Shown: positions 22,467 through 35,345, counted from the stretch's first letter. The stretch is 64,000 bases of DNA from Plantago ovata (GCA_028274465.1 CM051455.1:125585462-125649461), one strand, 5' to 3'. The notes: generated by a model not told the origin, from the letters alone. Translations and numbers: made by a program.

Positions 22467-22613
22467 CAAGAGGATGGCGGAAGTTCCAAAGAACCTCAAG
22501 GAGTTCCAGAGAAGAATGATGAACCAAGACCATCTGTAATAGACATCGATGATGACGAAGTTGAAGTTGGAGCTAGTATACCAGGAGAACTTCACAAATC
22601 TTCCAATCCATAT

Positions 22614-25276
22614 GTGCCTCCAAAGCCACATGTGCCATACCCGAGTCGAATCAAACCAACCAAGAAGGACATTCAAGATTCACCCTTATTCCAACGCCTG
22701 TCAAAGGTGGAAGTCAATGTGCCCCTCTTAGAGTTAATCCAGAATATTCCAGCTTATACGAAATTCTTTCGTGAGATCAAGAACAAAAGGATTACTTCAG
22801 GAAAGGAAGTGAATGGGGTTGAAACAGCCAACTCGATTGCCGGATTGCCCATGAAGAAAAAGGATCCTGGCAGCTTCATCATAGAGATCGCCTTAGGGAA
22901 TGGACGAACTACTCATGCAATGCTTGACTTAGGAGCAAGCATTAACTTAATGCCATATACGGTATACAAGGCCCTGGAACTCGGAGAATTGACACCAACT
23001 GATATGTTGGTCCAAATGGCAGACCAAAGTGTGAAAAGGCCAGTCGGGATAATAGAAAACATCCTTGTGAAAGTGGACAAATTGATAATCCCAGCTGATT
23101 TTGTAGTAATGAAGTCCGCGGACGAAGGAATGAGCCATATCTGTGGGCACGTAGTACTACTTGGGAGACCATTCATGGCAACTACCAACACATGCCTTGA
23201 ACTTAAGGGCAAAAAGATAACCATGGAGGTAATGGGCGAAAAGATTGAGTTGGTAGGATGTAGCATCAGAGATAAAGAAGTTGCGGAAGAGTTAAAATTT
23301 GTCGATTGGTACGAATCCGTAATTCCCGAATTTCATCATAGCCTTGGGAATCACGAACCACTTGAGGAAGCACTAACAATGCAAGCTGAGACGTGCTACA
23401 TGACCAAAGAGGCAAGGGAACTAGTCGAAATAATGGATAGCACCCCAGAAATTCCCGCAGGAGAAGAGGTACTTGAACCTTTAGATGAAGAAGAAGAAGA
23501 AAGTGGGTTTCCTGAAGAACCTAGCTTAGAATTGAAACCGCTCCCTACGCACCTCAAGTACGTACACCTGGGAGAAAATCAGAAAAAGCCTGTGATCGTC
23601 TCCTCACATCTCTCCAACAATGAAGAAAGTAAGCTGATTGAAGTATTGAAGGAAAACTCCGCAGCTATAGGATGGGGGATCAGTGATATCAAAGGAATTA
23701 GCCCTACAAGATGCGTGCACAACATCACTCTAGAAAAAAATGCCAAACCCGTTAGGCAACCTCAGCGAAGGATAAATCCAGCAATGCAAGAGGTGGTAAA
23801 AAAGGAAGTGATCAAGTTGCTAGACGCTGATATGATTTACCCCATTCCAGATAGTCGATGGGTGAGCCCGGTACATGTAGTTCCTAAGAAATCGGGAGTC
23901 ACGGTGGAAGAAAACGAGAAGGGAGAATTGGTACCGGTTAGGAAGACCACTGGATGGCGGATGTGCATTGACTACAGAAGATTAAATGCCGCCACTAAAA
24001 AAGACCACTTCCCTTTACCATTTATAGATGACATGCTAAAGCGCCTTGCGGGGCGGAAGTTCTATTGTTTTCTTGATGGTTTATCAGGTTTCTACCAAAT
24101 TCCGATTGCACCGGAGGATCAGGAAAAGACGACATTCACTTGCCCATTCGGAACATTTGCCTATAGGAGGATGCCATTTGGACTATGCAATGCCCCCGCC
24201 ACTTTTCAAAGGTGCATGCTTTCTGTTTTCTCTGACATGGTAACTAAATTTGTTGAAGTTTTCATGGATGATTTTCCCTTTTTGGTGATTCATTTGATGA
24301 ATGCTTGCAAAGACTAGATCTAGTTTTGAAAAGATGCATCGAATGCAACTTGACCTTAAGCTGGGAAAAGAGTCATTATATGGTTAGAGAAGGCATTGTT
24401 CTAGGACATATAGTTTCTGAAAGGGGTATTGAGGTAGACAAGGCTAAGATTGAAATCATTGAAAAACTTCCCCCACCTACTTGTGTGAAAGAATTGCAGT
24501 CTTTTCTTGGCCATGTAGGTTTTCATAGGAGGTTTATTAAGGATTTTTCGAAAATTGCTAAACCTCTAAGTAGCTTGCTTGCTAAAGATGTGGTTTTCCA
24601 TTTCTCTAATGAATGCCTAGTAGCTTTTAATACCCTTAAGGAAAAGCTTGTATCTGCCCCCATAGTTGTGCCGCCTGACTGGAATCTTCCTTTCGAAATT
24701 ATGTGTGATGCTTCGAATTTTGCTATGGGTGCTGTTTTATGCCAAAAAGTTGATAAGCAGTATCGTGTGATTTATTATGTTAGTAAGACTCTGGACTCCG
24801 CGCAGGTTAATTATACAACAACTGAAAAGGAATTTTTAGCTGTTGTCTTTGCTTTACAAAAGTTTAGGTCTTATTTAATTGGGCATCCTGTGAATGTCCA
24901 TACTGATCATGCTGCTTTGAGACATTTGATAGCTAAGCAAGATTCTAAGCCCAGATTAATCCGTTGGGTCCTTTTGCTGCAAGACTTTGATCTGACCATA
25001 GTGGATAGAGCTGGTAGGGAGAATTTAGTAGCAGATCATTTATCTAGAATACCTAATATTCCTATTGATCCGATTCCTATCAATGAAGATCTCCCCGATG
25101 AGCACTTAATGAAGGCTAATGTAGAGCCATGGTATGCGGATATTGTAAACTATTTGGCTATGAATATTTGCCCCACTAACTTTTCAGCCTCAGACAAGAG
25201 AGCTCTTGCTAAGCAATGCAGGACTTACATATGGGATGATCGCATCTATTCAAGGAAGGAGCTGATGGGATTCTAA
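22614..25276 (+). pseudogene. Protease, reverse transcriptase and RNase H region of element B (fossil)
   Basis: The aspartic-protease domain carries DLGASINLMPY (about 22924-22956) and a VVLLGRPFM stretch (about 23155-23175). The Ty3-type reverse transcriptase begins after an acidic linker: WVSPVHVVPKK near 23856-23890, MCIDYRRLN near 23960-23985, FLDGLSGFYQIP near 24070-24105 and MPFGLCNAPATFQRCM near 24170-24220. RNase H follows ([34 protein letters not shown]; about 24700-24930). The products would copy element RNA into DNA. Broken. Confidence 0.85.
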
Positions 25277-25284
25277 GGAGATGC

Positions 25285-26379
25285 GTGCCACAAGAAGAGC
25301 AGCAAAGTGTACTGAGCCATTGCCATGACCTTAACTGTGGGGGGCACTACAGTGGATTGAAGACAGCGCGGAAGGTACTGCAGGCAGGATTTTTCTGGCC
25401 AACAATATACAAAGATGCTCGAAGTTTTGTGAAGAATTGTGACCCATGTCAACGAGGAGGAGGTATCGGCAAGAAGGATGAAATGCCCCTTCAAGGGAAT
25501 CTAGTGGTAGAACCTTTCGATGTATGGGGCATTGATTTTATGGGACCGTTTCCAAACAGTGGAGGCTATGAGTACATTGTTGTTGCAGTGGATTATGTGA
25601 CTAAATGGGTAGAGGCAATTCCTACAAAAACAAATGACGGCGCAGTGGTTATGAAGTTCTTGAAGGAAGTAATATTCTCAAGATTTGGGTGCCCTAGGAC
25701 AATCATCAGTGATGGAGGGTCGCACTTTGTCAATAGAACGTTTGCCTCACTTCTTAAGAGATACAGTGTCCACCATAGTGTCGCTACACCTTATCACCCA
25801 CAGACATCGGGGCAAGTCGAAGTCAGCAACCGTCAAATCAAGAAGATCCTGGAGCGAGTAGTGAAGCCTAGTAGGAAGGATTGGGCAGGAAAATTGAATG
25901 ATGCACTTTGGGCATACAGAACTAGCTACAAGACGGTGATCGGGACCACTCCGTACAGACTTGTGTATGGGAAAGCATGTCATCTTCCCGTAGAACTAGA
26001 GCACAAGGCATATTGGGCCATTAAAGCACTCAACCTAGATATGGGAAAGGCTGGCGAGGAACGATTGTTGCAACTAGATGAGCTTGATGAATTACGACTA
26101 GGTGCTTATGAAAATGCCAAGATTTACAAGGAACGTACTAAGAAGTATCATGATTGTGGTATAGTACGTAAGGAATTGATTCCTGGACAAAAAGCTTTGG
26201 TATTTAATTCTCGCCTTCGACTATTTCCTGGAAAGCTCCGTACTCGTTGGGATGGACCGTACGAAATTATCGAAGTTGCTCCCCATGGAGCTGTTAAACT
26301 CTTCGGTCCAAAAACGGGCAATACCTTCAAGGTGAATGGCCAGCGAGTGAAGCCGTACTTCGAGATATCTAGTGATTAA
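25285..26379 (+). pseudogene. Integrase region of element B (fossil)
   Basis: The 364-residue open stretch has an H2C2 zinc domain ([10 protein letters not shown] ... CDPCQR, about residues 10-58). The catalytic core has [18 protein letters not shown] and a Glu in the [11 protein letters not shown] segment, in D, D35, E spacing. The C-terminal part contains the GPYEIIEV motif and ends [11 protein letters not shown]. This is a typical plant Ty3 integrase without a chromodomain, which fits the Athila/Tat branch. It would insert the cDNA into chromosomes. Confidence 0.85.
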
Positions 26380-27956
26380 AGGGAGGTTGATCACCTTGAG
26401 CTTACCCTTACCGCCTCCTCTGAAGGTTAGTGTGTTTTGTTTTATTTTCTCACGAGTTTGATTGAGTATTATAGGTTACTTATACAAGCATTAACTCTCA
26501 CCTTGGATCCACTTTCGACGTTCGGGACGAGCGACGACGTTCAGGTTTGGGGAGGAGGTTATCGCTGGTTATCTCTATACTTATCTTGCTTATGAAAAAC
26601 TCGTGAATTTTTTTTGCATTTGCACGTTTCTGCTTTCTTAGATTTTTTAGGTTGCATTCACTACATTCATCCTAGGATAGTCTTGCATGTTTTATATGGA
26701 GTTTATTGCCGAATTTTTTGAACTTTTTTATTGGGTAGATCAACTAACTATGCCATTAATCGTATGCTTCATTTCTATGAATTTGTTTGAGGTTTTTCTC
26801 GCTTGGCTTGTCACATTTATGTATTGCATTTAGTTAAGCATGGTAGTCTCGACATCACTTAGTGGTGTTTTCTCTATTGCGGTTCACGAAGGCCTTTATA
26901 ATAGGATGATGCATGTTAGGGTCTTATGGTTGTTTCCCGAGTAATTATGTACCTAAGAGGCAACAAGTCTTCACCATGCTTTGAGATTGATAAATGCCTA
27001 GGAAGGAGGTAGTGTGAGGTTGTGTGATCCTTTGTTTATAACCTATTCTTCCGAATAGGTTTGGGGAGGGGGTTACACCATCATAGACTTGTTTCTGTTT
27101 TTCATTTTCGTATCGTGAGTTTATTTTCATTTTCCGTAAATTTTGTGCTCCAACCTATTCTTTCGAATAGGTTTGGGGAAGTCGTGTGAGTCATTTTGTT
27201 TCTCTCTTTGTTGTGCTACTGCTGGCTAAAAAAAAAATCGAAAAAAAGAAAGAAAAATTTCCAGGAAAAAAAGAGAAAAAGAAAAAAAGAATCTGGAAAA
27301 GAAAAAAAAAAAGAGAAAAAAAGACCCCAAAAAAGCAAAGAAGGGTCCAAAAAAGAAAGCCAAATAGCAGTTTAGCAAAGTGTTGAGTCTTTTCCATTTT
27401 TGTAATGTTCGTAATCGTGTTTTTATCTTTTTTGACTTGAGTGTCATCTGTTCTAGACCACCCTCGTCCTGCCATTCAGGAAGTGTTGAATAGCTTAAGA
27501 CTTTACTTGAGAGATGGGTAGAATAGGGGAGTGTTATCTTTTATAGGGAACCCTCCTTCGTTTGATGAGAGCCAGTACTAGTTCGACCTCATTTGAGGAA
27601 AAGTCTTAACATGGTGGAGCAGAAGTAAGTCCTCAGTTTCATAGGCACGGGGCAACCATTCGTATCTTAGCATGTTTCATCACGTCGTCACTGACTAGGT
27701 CCAGGTAGAGAATGTTACGAGAGACTATCTTGTCTTGACATAAGTGCTTATGTAGATGTGTATAAGTCAATCGAGGTATTCTTCAACCTATATTCATGCT
27801 TTGATTTATATGGTTTTTGTTCATATGTTATTTGATAGATTCAGTAGATTAGTTCATTTTATCTGGCATAAACCTCCATTTTGTGTCTTGCATGTTTTTT
27901 GTACTAGAGTCTAGCTTAGTTGCTTGAGGACAAGCAAAGGTTCGGTTTGGGGAGTT
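26380..27956 (+). other. Element B 3' non-coding region and polypurine tract
   Basis: No gene supported. Sequence from 26640 parallels element A from 5241, including the purine-rich block at 27229-27368. The tract GGTTTGGGGAGTT (27944-27956) abuts the 3' LTR. Confidence 0.75.
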
Positions 27957-29212
27957 TGATGAATGTGTATTTTACACTTTCATTCGAGTCTTTTTCACCT
28001 ATTTTAGCTATCCTCTATGTTAATTTAGCTATATTTTAATGCATTTTATTAGAATAGTGTCACGTTTCCCTTTAGATTTTATTTTACAGGTTTTGGTTGA
28101 AATTCGAAGATTTCCGGACAATTATATTGAAGTTGACAAGGAATTGGTGTTCCAGAAGCCTATTTGGAGTATCTGAAGGTTTCCGGATAGGATTTGAAGT
28201 CTAGGGGACGAATCTGGAGGTTAGAAGGCTACTAGAAGTCAAAAACCGAGTCCGAAAAGGTGAAGAAATCCAAAAACGCGTCGAAAACGCGGAATTCCGC
28301 GAGAAATACCCGGGGGCGAACCGCCCCGTAGTTTTTTCGGGGCCTATATATAGTGCTCAGTTTTCTCTCCAAAAATCATATCTTTCCAGACCTACTTTCT
28401 CACCTCTCTCTATAGTTTTAGGTAGGAACTTCCCGGGGCCTGTCCTGGCAGTTCTGTAGCTTAGGGGATACTTTTTCATAGCAGTTTGGAGCTCGTAGGA
28501 CCGCAATCATCCGGAGACTGACAACCTTCGGTAACTTTGTATCTTACAGTTTTATTCTACTTATTTCATTATATTCTTTCAACATGTTTTCTTCTATGAT
28601 TTCTGTTGATTGCATGCCTATTATGAGTAGCTAAACTTATCGTTGGTGGTAGTATGTGAATTCTTAGCAAAGGGAAGATAATCATGCTAATGGCTATATC
28701 GCGCATTATACTCCGTGTCATTGCTTTATTTCGTTGATCAGTTGTAACCAAAATTCTCGTATGTTGTATTGATTATTATGCACAATTGGACACTTGTCGA
28801 CCATCAGACCAATTATCTTCGTAGTGTTGAATAATTACGGAACACAGTAGGACAATCGTGATTGACTTGTCAGGCCAATTATCTTCGTAGTGCTTAATAC
28901 TTGCAACAGGACACTAGATTGATTCAAAGATCTCTATGCAAGACCGAGGAATTTATGCATGATTATCGACCCATTAGTTAAGAAGGACCATACTATCACC
29001 AATCTCCATTATCTGCTAGAAACCCCATATTGCTATCTGTCTGCTGTTTTATATTCTCTTGTTAAATAGATAAAGCAAGTTATAGTCCTGAGAGAACGAC
29101 ACTCGAGTCATTCTACTGCTACACTACGGTTTTCGTTGTAGTTGTGGATTGCCTTTGGCTAAGTAACAAATATTATTTGCTTGAATTTGGAGCACGACAT
29201 CCGCGTTCATCA
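27957..29212 (+). repeat. 3' LTR of element B
   Basis: 1256 bp, TGATGA...TCATCA, followed by CGCAC, the target duplication also found before the 5' LTR. TATA box at 28345-28352. Confidence 0.9.
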
Positions 29213-29278
29213 CGCACCACATGCAGACTACAGGTGTTGATTGTGGTGTTAAGTCAACCCCTGGAACAACCCTATTGT

Positions 29279-30040
29279 TTAGACAGTGCAGAGACCAATA
29301 GACCTCCTAAGACTAAGAAATCTCTCAGTATCCAATGGCTTTGTGAACAAAACAGCAAGTTGGTTGGTAGTTTCTATATGTTCGATGTCTAAGACATGAG
29401 CCTCAACAAGTTCTCTCGGAAAATGGTGTCGAATATCTATATGCTTAGACCTAGCATGATGTACAGGGTTATGCGACAAATGAATAGCACTCAAATTATC
29501 ACATAAAAGTAACACTGAATCACACTTAAGACCATAGTCGAATAACATAGATTTCAACCACAAAAGTTGAGTAGCCCCACTACCAGCTGCAACATATTTT
29601 GCTTCAGCTGTTGACAAAGAAACACTGTTTTGTTTTTTGCTAAACCAAGAAACTAAATTATTTCCTAGATAGAAACATCCTCCACTAGTAGACTTCCTAT
29701 CATCTAAATCACCAGCCCAATCAGAATCAGAAAAACCACAAAGATTTAAAGTAGTATCTCTAGTATACCATATACCAAGTTCAATGGTTCTAAAAACATA
29801 CCTTAGGATTCTCTTGACAGCATTCAAGTGGGTGATTTTGGGATCAGATTGATACCGAGCACACACACATACTGCATACATGATATCTGGGCGAGAGGCT
29901 GAAAGATATAAGAGGCTACCAATCATGGATCTGTATAGGGTTGGGTCAACACTCTCTTCAACCCCGTCTCTGTTGATTTTCACTGTAGAGCCCATTGGAG
30001 TTTTTAGCGGCTTTGCACTTTCCAGACCAAATCTCTTCAC
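29279..30040 (-). pseudogene. C-terminal reverse transcriptase and RNase H region of element C (fossil)
   Basis: Minus-strand copia sequence: [78 protein letters not shown] and LFTKPLD, ending RSIGLCTV. RNase H would remove RNA during reverse transcription. It lies next to the gag region of the same element, so pol is not complete here. Confidence 0.8.
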
Positions 30041-31287
30041 TAGATCATTAACATCCTCTTCCCCTGCATCAGAACTAACAGAGCTATGTAGACAAAAAAT
30101 ATCATGTGAGTTATCAGATACCTGAGAGGGTGTTGAGGCCGGGATTGTGTCAACCTCTGGTGCAACCTCTTCAAGCGACTCACAAGTTCAGCTCTTAGTG
30201 CTATAACATCTGTTTCATGTTCTGCTTCTTCAGGTTCCGCATCTTCTTTTTCATCATCGGAGTCAGTCGTAACCCAGTTCACCTTTAAACCCCTTTGTCT
30301 CCTAAAATTGGGGCATTCATTCTTATAGTGACCCCATCCTTTACACTCCCTACATTGGATAGAGTCACGGTCTCTGGAGTTTGTGTTGGAAGATGTGGAT
30401 GAATCTTTGTTGTGGGAAGAGTTGGAGTAACTATCTTTGGAGGGATATTTGGATGTGGAGCTTTCGAACTTGTAGTTTGGTTTGGCATTGCTATACTTAG
30501 ACAGTTTCTTAAGCAAGACATGAGACTTTTGGATGATATAGGCCTTGGAATGTTCAGGGTCAAAATCATTGATATCTATCTCCTGATCACTAGCTATGTC
30601 AGGAATTTTAAAAACATTGGATTTCCTACCATAGTTTTCTTCCTGACTCTGGAGATGAAGTTCAAAATTTTTCATGATGTTCATTAGAGAATCTAAGCTC
30701 ATCGTAGCTAAATTATGGCTTTCTTCAATAGCAGATATCTTGATATTGAACCTAGGAGGTAGTGATCTAAGGGCTTTATTTACTAGGACTTTGCTGGCCA
30801 TGGGTTCACCAAGGTTATGAGATTCATTAGCAATATCCAGAATTTTAGTAAAATAAGTACCTATGTCCTCATCTTCCTCCATGCGCAGTAATTCAAACTT
30901 GCTTTGCAAAAGTCTAACCCTGGTTGCCTTCACAGTAGAGTCACCTTCACAGTGGCTTTGAAGAGTCTCCCAGGCTGCATTTGCATTAGCACAATTCTGC
31001 ACAAGTTTAAACATATGCAAATCAATCCATGTAAAAATAACATTGAGAGCTTTTTCATTGTTAGTAGCATTAGTTTTCTCCTCATCAGTATAGTCTTTGA
31101 GCTCCTTAGGTAGAACGTCATTGTTCTTGTCCTTTTCTTTCATGGGAGGCACATAAGCTACTTCACAAGCTCTCCAAACACCTACATCCAAGGACTTAAG
31201 ATATGTCCGCAACCTCAATGACCAGTAACCATAGTTAGCTCCATCAAGTACAGGTAACCTTCCAAGGTTAGGATTGGCTGATTCCAT
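30041..31287 (-). pseudogene. gag region of element C (fossil)
   Basis: The minus-strand frame starts MESANPNLGRLPVLDGANYG, the typical opening of UBN2/copia Gag. The middle holds the conserved WIDLHMFKLVQNCANANAAW and MEEDEDIGTYFTKILDIANE segments. A CCHC zinc knuckle, CRECKGWGHYKNEC, lies near residues 315-328, followed by an acidic tail. Gag packages the element RNA. This start sits shortly after the 5' LTR and primer site, as expected. Confidence 0.8.
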
Positions 31288-31326
31288 CGTAAGTACCTAA
31301 AACAATTACTTTAAGAAAAGTAACAA

Positions 31327-31339
31327 GCTCTAGATGCCA
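31327..31339 (-). other. Primer-binding site of element C (initiator-Met type)
   Basis: Minus-strand TGGCATCTAGAGC lies one base after the 5' LTR. It resembles the copia initiator-Met site TGGTATCAGAGC. Confidence 0.65.
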
Positions 31340-31340
31340 A

Positions 31341-32171
31341 TGGAAATAATGTAGGATCGATATAACTTGCTTTAGATACAAAATACCAGCCAGTAGGTCC
31401 TAGATTGACTACGGGGTTTAGTGAACACCTACGTCAACCTGCAGATTAACAAACACAGATAATATATATAAATTAAAGCACAGCGGAATGTAAAGAAAAA
31501 CCTGTGTTTGGAATTTTTCAAGCAGCTTTTGTAAGCTTGCTTGAATGCCCAGTCAAGGCAGAAAATCAACTAGAAAAGATCTTGTTCGTACAACGTTGTA
31601 TACTCTCAATATCTATTCTAGAAAAACAACACTAGTCACCTATAAGATGATATAGAACCCAATCTATCTATTCTACCTTCAATACGTTGTTAGAGAAGTC
31701 TAGAATATAAACTAGTGTAAAAGACACAAATAAAACTATAAAACTATAACTCTATAAACTGAACTTTCTGCTCTTGTGTCGTTATCTCTCTTCTGTCGAT
31801 GCTCCATATATATAGTGGTAGATAAGACTTAGTTCGAAACCCTTTAGGAAACGTGTGAATGAATCTGGACGTTTTGATCTTCAGTCTTCTACTAGGAAAC
31901 GCCTTCTTTATGTAAGACTCCTTGTCCTTTTAGAATTTGATTTCCTTTTAGAGTTCTTCCTTGAATAAGTCTCTTCCTTCTTGAATTCTGATAGTTCCCA
32001 CGTTCTAATAAACTTCCTGCACAAGTAAAACAACTACAGTTGTGGAACAATTAGTGTTAGAATAGGTAAAACAATAAAAGGCGGTAAAGTGCTCTGTTTC
32101 CAGTAATACGGGGTTGAGTGAACCTCTAGGTAAACCTATAGGTCAACCTCCGTAAAACAGCAACACTTACA
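31341..32171 (-). repeat. 5' LTR of copia element C
   Basis: 831 bp, pairs with 17160-17989. A TATATATA box lies near 31805-31813. Right flank TGCAC (32172-32176) is the target duplication. Confidence 0.9.
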
Positions 32172-32176
32172 TGCAC

Positions 32177-33942
32177 CACATGGGTTATCTCATCTTGCAA
32201 GGGGATCTTTGTAGAAACATGAGTTGTAGGGGGAGAGGGATGAAGTGAAGGAGGTAGCGAAGTCACAAATCCATCAAGTCGAGTGGATAAATTTCGAGTC
32301 CTATCGCTGCGACGGACACCATCATGGTGAGAGGTGGGCTGTGATGATGCTATAGGTGAAGGAGAGACCGGAATGGATAAAGGGGTTGTACTAGATGGGC
32401 TGTGTATTTCACGGCGAGAAGAGGTTGGGGTTTCAGAGTGAATTGTTGCCTCATGAGATGGTGACGCCAAGGCTAACATGTTCATTGAGGTTGTTGAATG
32501 AGTCAAATTCAGAAAACTCATGTATAGTAGTTTGTTCTTCATTCCTTGCGGGTGAAGAATGAGTTGAGGAGTGTGGTGCAGAAAAAAGCATATCAGTTTC
32601 AACAAGGCCATCATTTTGATCATCTCTTGCAGCAGAGTTATGAAGGATATGATTATGGTGTTCAGTTATCAAGGTAGGTGAAGGTTCGGTTGGTGGACTT
32701 GATGGAATTGGTTGAGCAGTAGCTAAGGACGATGGGGTATCAATAGCAATAGGAATGAGAGATATGTCTTGAATAGGAGATAGAGTATTAGTTATGGGAG
32801 TGGAAGATATGGTCTGAATTAGGAGATAGAATATCACCATGGATGGATGGAGTTGATAACCATTCATCAAATGTTTTTGTAATATTGGAAGGGGTTGGTG
32901 GTGGTGAACTCATTGACTTATACGGAAAACATGACTCATCAAACACTACATGTCGAGAAATAATTACCTTTTGACTAGATGGATGATAACACTTATATCC
33001 TTTATACTGATCACTATAACCAATGAAAACACAAAGAACAGTTTTGGAGTCGAATTTGTTACTCTTAGTGTCCCAAGTATATGGAAAACACTTTGATCCG
33101 AAGACATGAAGGTGAGAGTAGCTGGGGTGTGACTCATATAATAGATAGTAAGGAGTGTCAAATTGAATAGAAGAAATAGGTAACCTATTGATTAAGTAAA
33201 CATCATTAGGAAAAGCTTCTACCCATAATTTAAGAGGCAAATTTGAATGAAAGAGCATGGTCATACCAGGTTCACAAATGAATCGGTGTCGACGTTCCAC
33301 AATGCCATTTTGTTCTGGTGTATAAGGGCATGAGACTTGATGTACTATACCTGCATCTTGAAAGTGAGTTGATAACTTATTGTTGACAAATTCTCCTCCA
33401 CCATCTGAATGAAATTTTTTGATTCTTTTTCCAAATTGTCTTTCAACATATTTTTCAAAAGCAAGAAAGGCTCCAAAGATATCAGATTTATTATTTAAAG
33501 GAACAATCCAAGTAAAGTGAGAATAATCATCAACAAAACAAGCATAATAACGAAATTTTCCAATTGAAAGTACGGGTGAAGGTCCCCAAAGATCACAATG
33601 TACTTTATCGAATGTAGAACAACTGGAATTCGAAGAAACTTTAAATGGAAGTTTACGCATTTTGCCTAACTGACAACTATCACAGAAGTGTTGTCTCTTA
33701 TTAGAATATACTCTAATGAAACCTTTATTTTTCAATAAATTAAGAGATGACTCTTGTGGGTGGCCCAGACGCTGATGCCACAAGTCTACCGAGACAATTT
33801 GAAATCTGTGCGAGAAGTTCGCTTGAGGAGGATCAGGAAGTACATATAGATCACCCTTTCGTTGGCCTGCAATCAAAACCTGGCTTGATTCCCTGTCCTT
33901 AACATAAAAACCAACATTATCAAATTCAAAGTTTACAGGCAA
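32177..33942 (-). pseudogene. Integrase region and linker of copia element D (fossil)
   Basis: Minus-strand copia integrase: LWHQRLGHP and CDSCQLGKMRKLPF (GAG-pre-integrase zinc region), then the catalytic core with DLWGPSPV, HSDGGGEF and PEQNGIVERRHR carrying the D, D, E positions, followed by VFGSKCFPY and IGYSDQYKGYKCY. A Ser/Pro/Thr-rich linker runs on to 32177, where the element C insertion cuts D. Broken. Confidence 0.8.
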
Positions 33943-34084
33943 CTCATCTGTTAGTTGGCTTACTGATAGTAGATTCTTTTTAAAGAAGGAACTAGTAAAA
34001 CATCATTTAAGGGTAACTGAGTACTACTTTGTTTGATTTTTGAATCACCAATGCCTTGAATTGAAATTGAGGTACCATCTCCAA

Positions 34085-34212
34085 TTTTTTTTTTAATAAT
34101 CGAACCATTACAAAGCTAGTAATAAACTATAAATAATCTTGCACTTGGCGAGAATTGAACCTATGACCTCTAGTGTCATGACACCTCAGTCTAACCAATT
34201 GAGCTAGACCTC
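34085..34212 (-). mobile_element. tRNA-derived SINE inserted in copia element D
   Basis: 128 bp on the minus strand. The 5' head starts GAGGTCTAGCTC, an A box TAGCTCAATTGG lies at 34195-34206 and a B box GGTTCAATTCT at 34151-34161; both are internal RNA polymerase III promoter boxes. A short unrelated body and a run of ten A (plus-strand T at 34085-34094) follow. It interrupts the protease-coding part of D. The cloverleaf does not fold well, so it is not a working tRNA gene. No clear target duplication; movement would need LINE reverse transcriptase in trans. Confidence 0.8.
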
Positions 34213-34406
34213 ATTGGTAAAACAGAATCTGATCCAAAGTACTTTCGTAAATTCATGAACATACCTTTGTTACCTGTCATGTGCTGCGATACTCCAGTAT
34301 CAGTGGTCCATTCAGTTTCAGCCAGAGAGTTATCTAACATTAGTGCAACAAGTGCTTGAGGTAACTCGTTCATCTGCTTTTTCTCTCGTAAGTACCACCA
34401 ACATAT
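34213..34406 (-). pseudogene. Protease fragment of copia element D (fossil)
   Basis: Minus-strand TDTGVSQHMTGNKGMF corresponds to the copia protease active-site region, upstream of the SINE. The downstream half (GDGTSISIQGIG) lies on the other side of the SINE near 34030-34084. Confidence 0.65.
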
Positions 34407-35345
34407 CTATGTAATATGCCCCTTCCGGTTGCAATATTGGCATATTTCATTTTGGTATAACAACCTTTGCTTAGGGGTTATTCTTGTACAGCCTGGTGGA
34501 GCGGGACGACGTTGAGATTCAGATGGCATACGTTGACTATTCGTCTCATATAACTGGTAAGGCTGCTGCTGATTCAAGTTGGAGGGCATGTGGTGTTGAT
34601 TAGGCATGATCTGAGCTTGAAATCCACGACCTTTAGAGTTGAAATCAACCTGACCCTGTTGGCGTTGCCCCACAAATGCAAAAGTATTTTTTGTCATTTC
34701 TCTGTTTGAATCAAACATCTCAGTCAAGGATTCATGATTCCGCAAGTTATTCAGCAGTTCTGCAAAAGTTGGTCTCGGGGCTTTCAGCATTGTTGTGGTA
34801 AAATCAAGGTAGGAGGGACCGAGGCTTGCACATAGCATGAATACTTTGTCTTCATCAGGGATCGAGTGTCCGATTGCTACAAGAGAATCGGATATTCTTT
34901 TGAACTGTTGAACATGCTCAGAGATTGAAGTAGTTGAATCACGCCGAAGGGTCATGAGTTGTTGTCTCAGGGCATATGCTCTCTCTTGCGAGTTCTGCGC
35001 ATACGCGTTCTCAAGAGCAAGCCAAACGCCATGAGTGGTTTCGACACCAAGTATAACAGCTATAGCCTCTGGTGTCATAGTACTGATTAACCAACCCCGA
35101 AGAGTACGGTCGATCTTTTTCCATTTGGTGTAGTTAGGATTTTCCACCCGTGAGTCCTTCTTATCAAAGGCTGCTGCTGATACTGTGGTGTTTGTTATGA
35201 ACTCTGGTGGAGCATTTCCGGTAAGATGATCGGACAGATCATTAGCTTCTATCAAGGACAACGCTTGTTCACGCCAAATCGGATAATGGATCTGTTCAAG
35301 CTTTTGGGTAATGAAATTTGATACTGAGATATTGAGATGAGACAT
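34407..35345 (-). pseudogene. gag region of copia element D (fossil)
   Basis: The 312-residue minus-strand frame starts MSHLNISVSNFITQKLEQI, near the primer site. It has copia Gag features: YPIWREQALSLIEANDL, WLISTMTPEAIAVILGVET, W-LALENAYAQNSQERAYAL and a C-terminal Gln/Pro-rich segment that ends in the first half of a zinc knuckle (CQYCNRKGHIT). The style is that of Ale/Retrofit elements. Gag forms the particle and binds RNA. Confidence 0.8.

Larger units (their letters stand above)
19772..29212 (+). mobile_element. Element B: Athila-like Ty3/gypsy LTR retrotransposon with gag and complete-order pol
   Basis: LTRs of 1277 and 1256 bp (TGATGA...TCATCA) are flanked by CGCAC duplications (19767-19771 and 29213-29217). 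Inside come a tRNA-Asp-type primer site, gag, protease, reverse transcriptase, RNase H, integrase, a 1.5-kb 3' region and a polypurine tract. The protease and pol sequence style (ASINLMPY; LDGLSGFYQIP) is that of the Athila lineage. About 23 LTR differences over 1255 bases (1.8%) plus two indels suggest around one million years. The copy is broken, with about four to six breaks, and carries no clear env-like ORF. Confidence 0.9.
17160..32171 (-). mobile_element. Element C: Ty1/copia retrotransposon with gag and partial pol, interrupted by element B
   Basis: LTRs of 830 and 831 bp (17160-17989 and 31341-32171) are flanked by TGCAC duplications (17155-17159 and 32172-32176). On the minus strand I recognise an initiator-Met-type primer site, a UBN2-type gag with zinc knuckle, and the C-terminal reverse transcriptase/RNase H portion; integrase and most of the reverse transcriptase are not seen, so it looks non-autonomous. 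Element B is inserted in its 3' spacer region. About 14 LTR differences (1.7%) suggest an age near one million years. A third LTR of this family enters at 63337. Broken. Confidence 0.85.

Noticed and set aside
34143-34212. tRNA gene on the minus strand
   Set aside because: A and B boxes are present, but anticodon, D and T stems do not pair and a body with an A tail follows; it is the head of a SINE.
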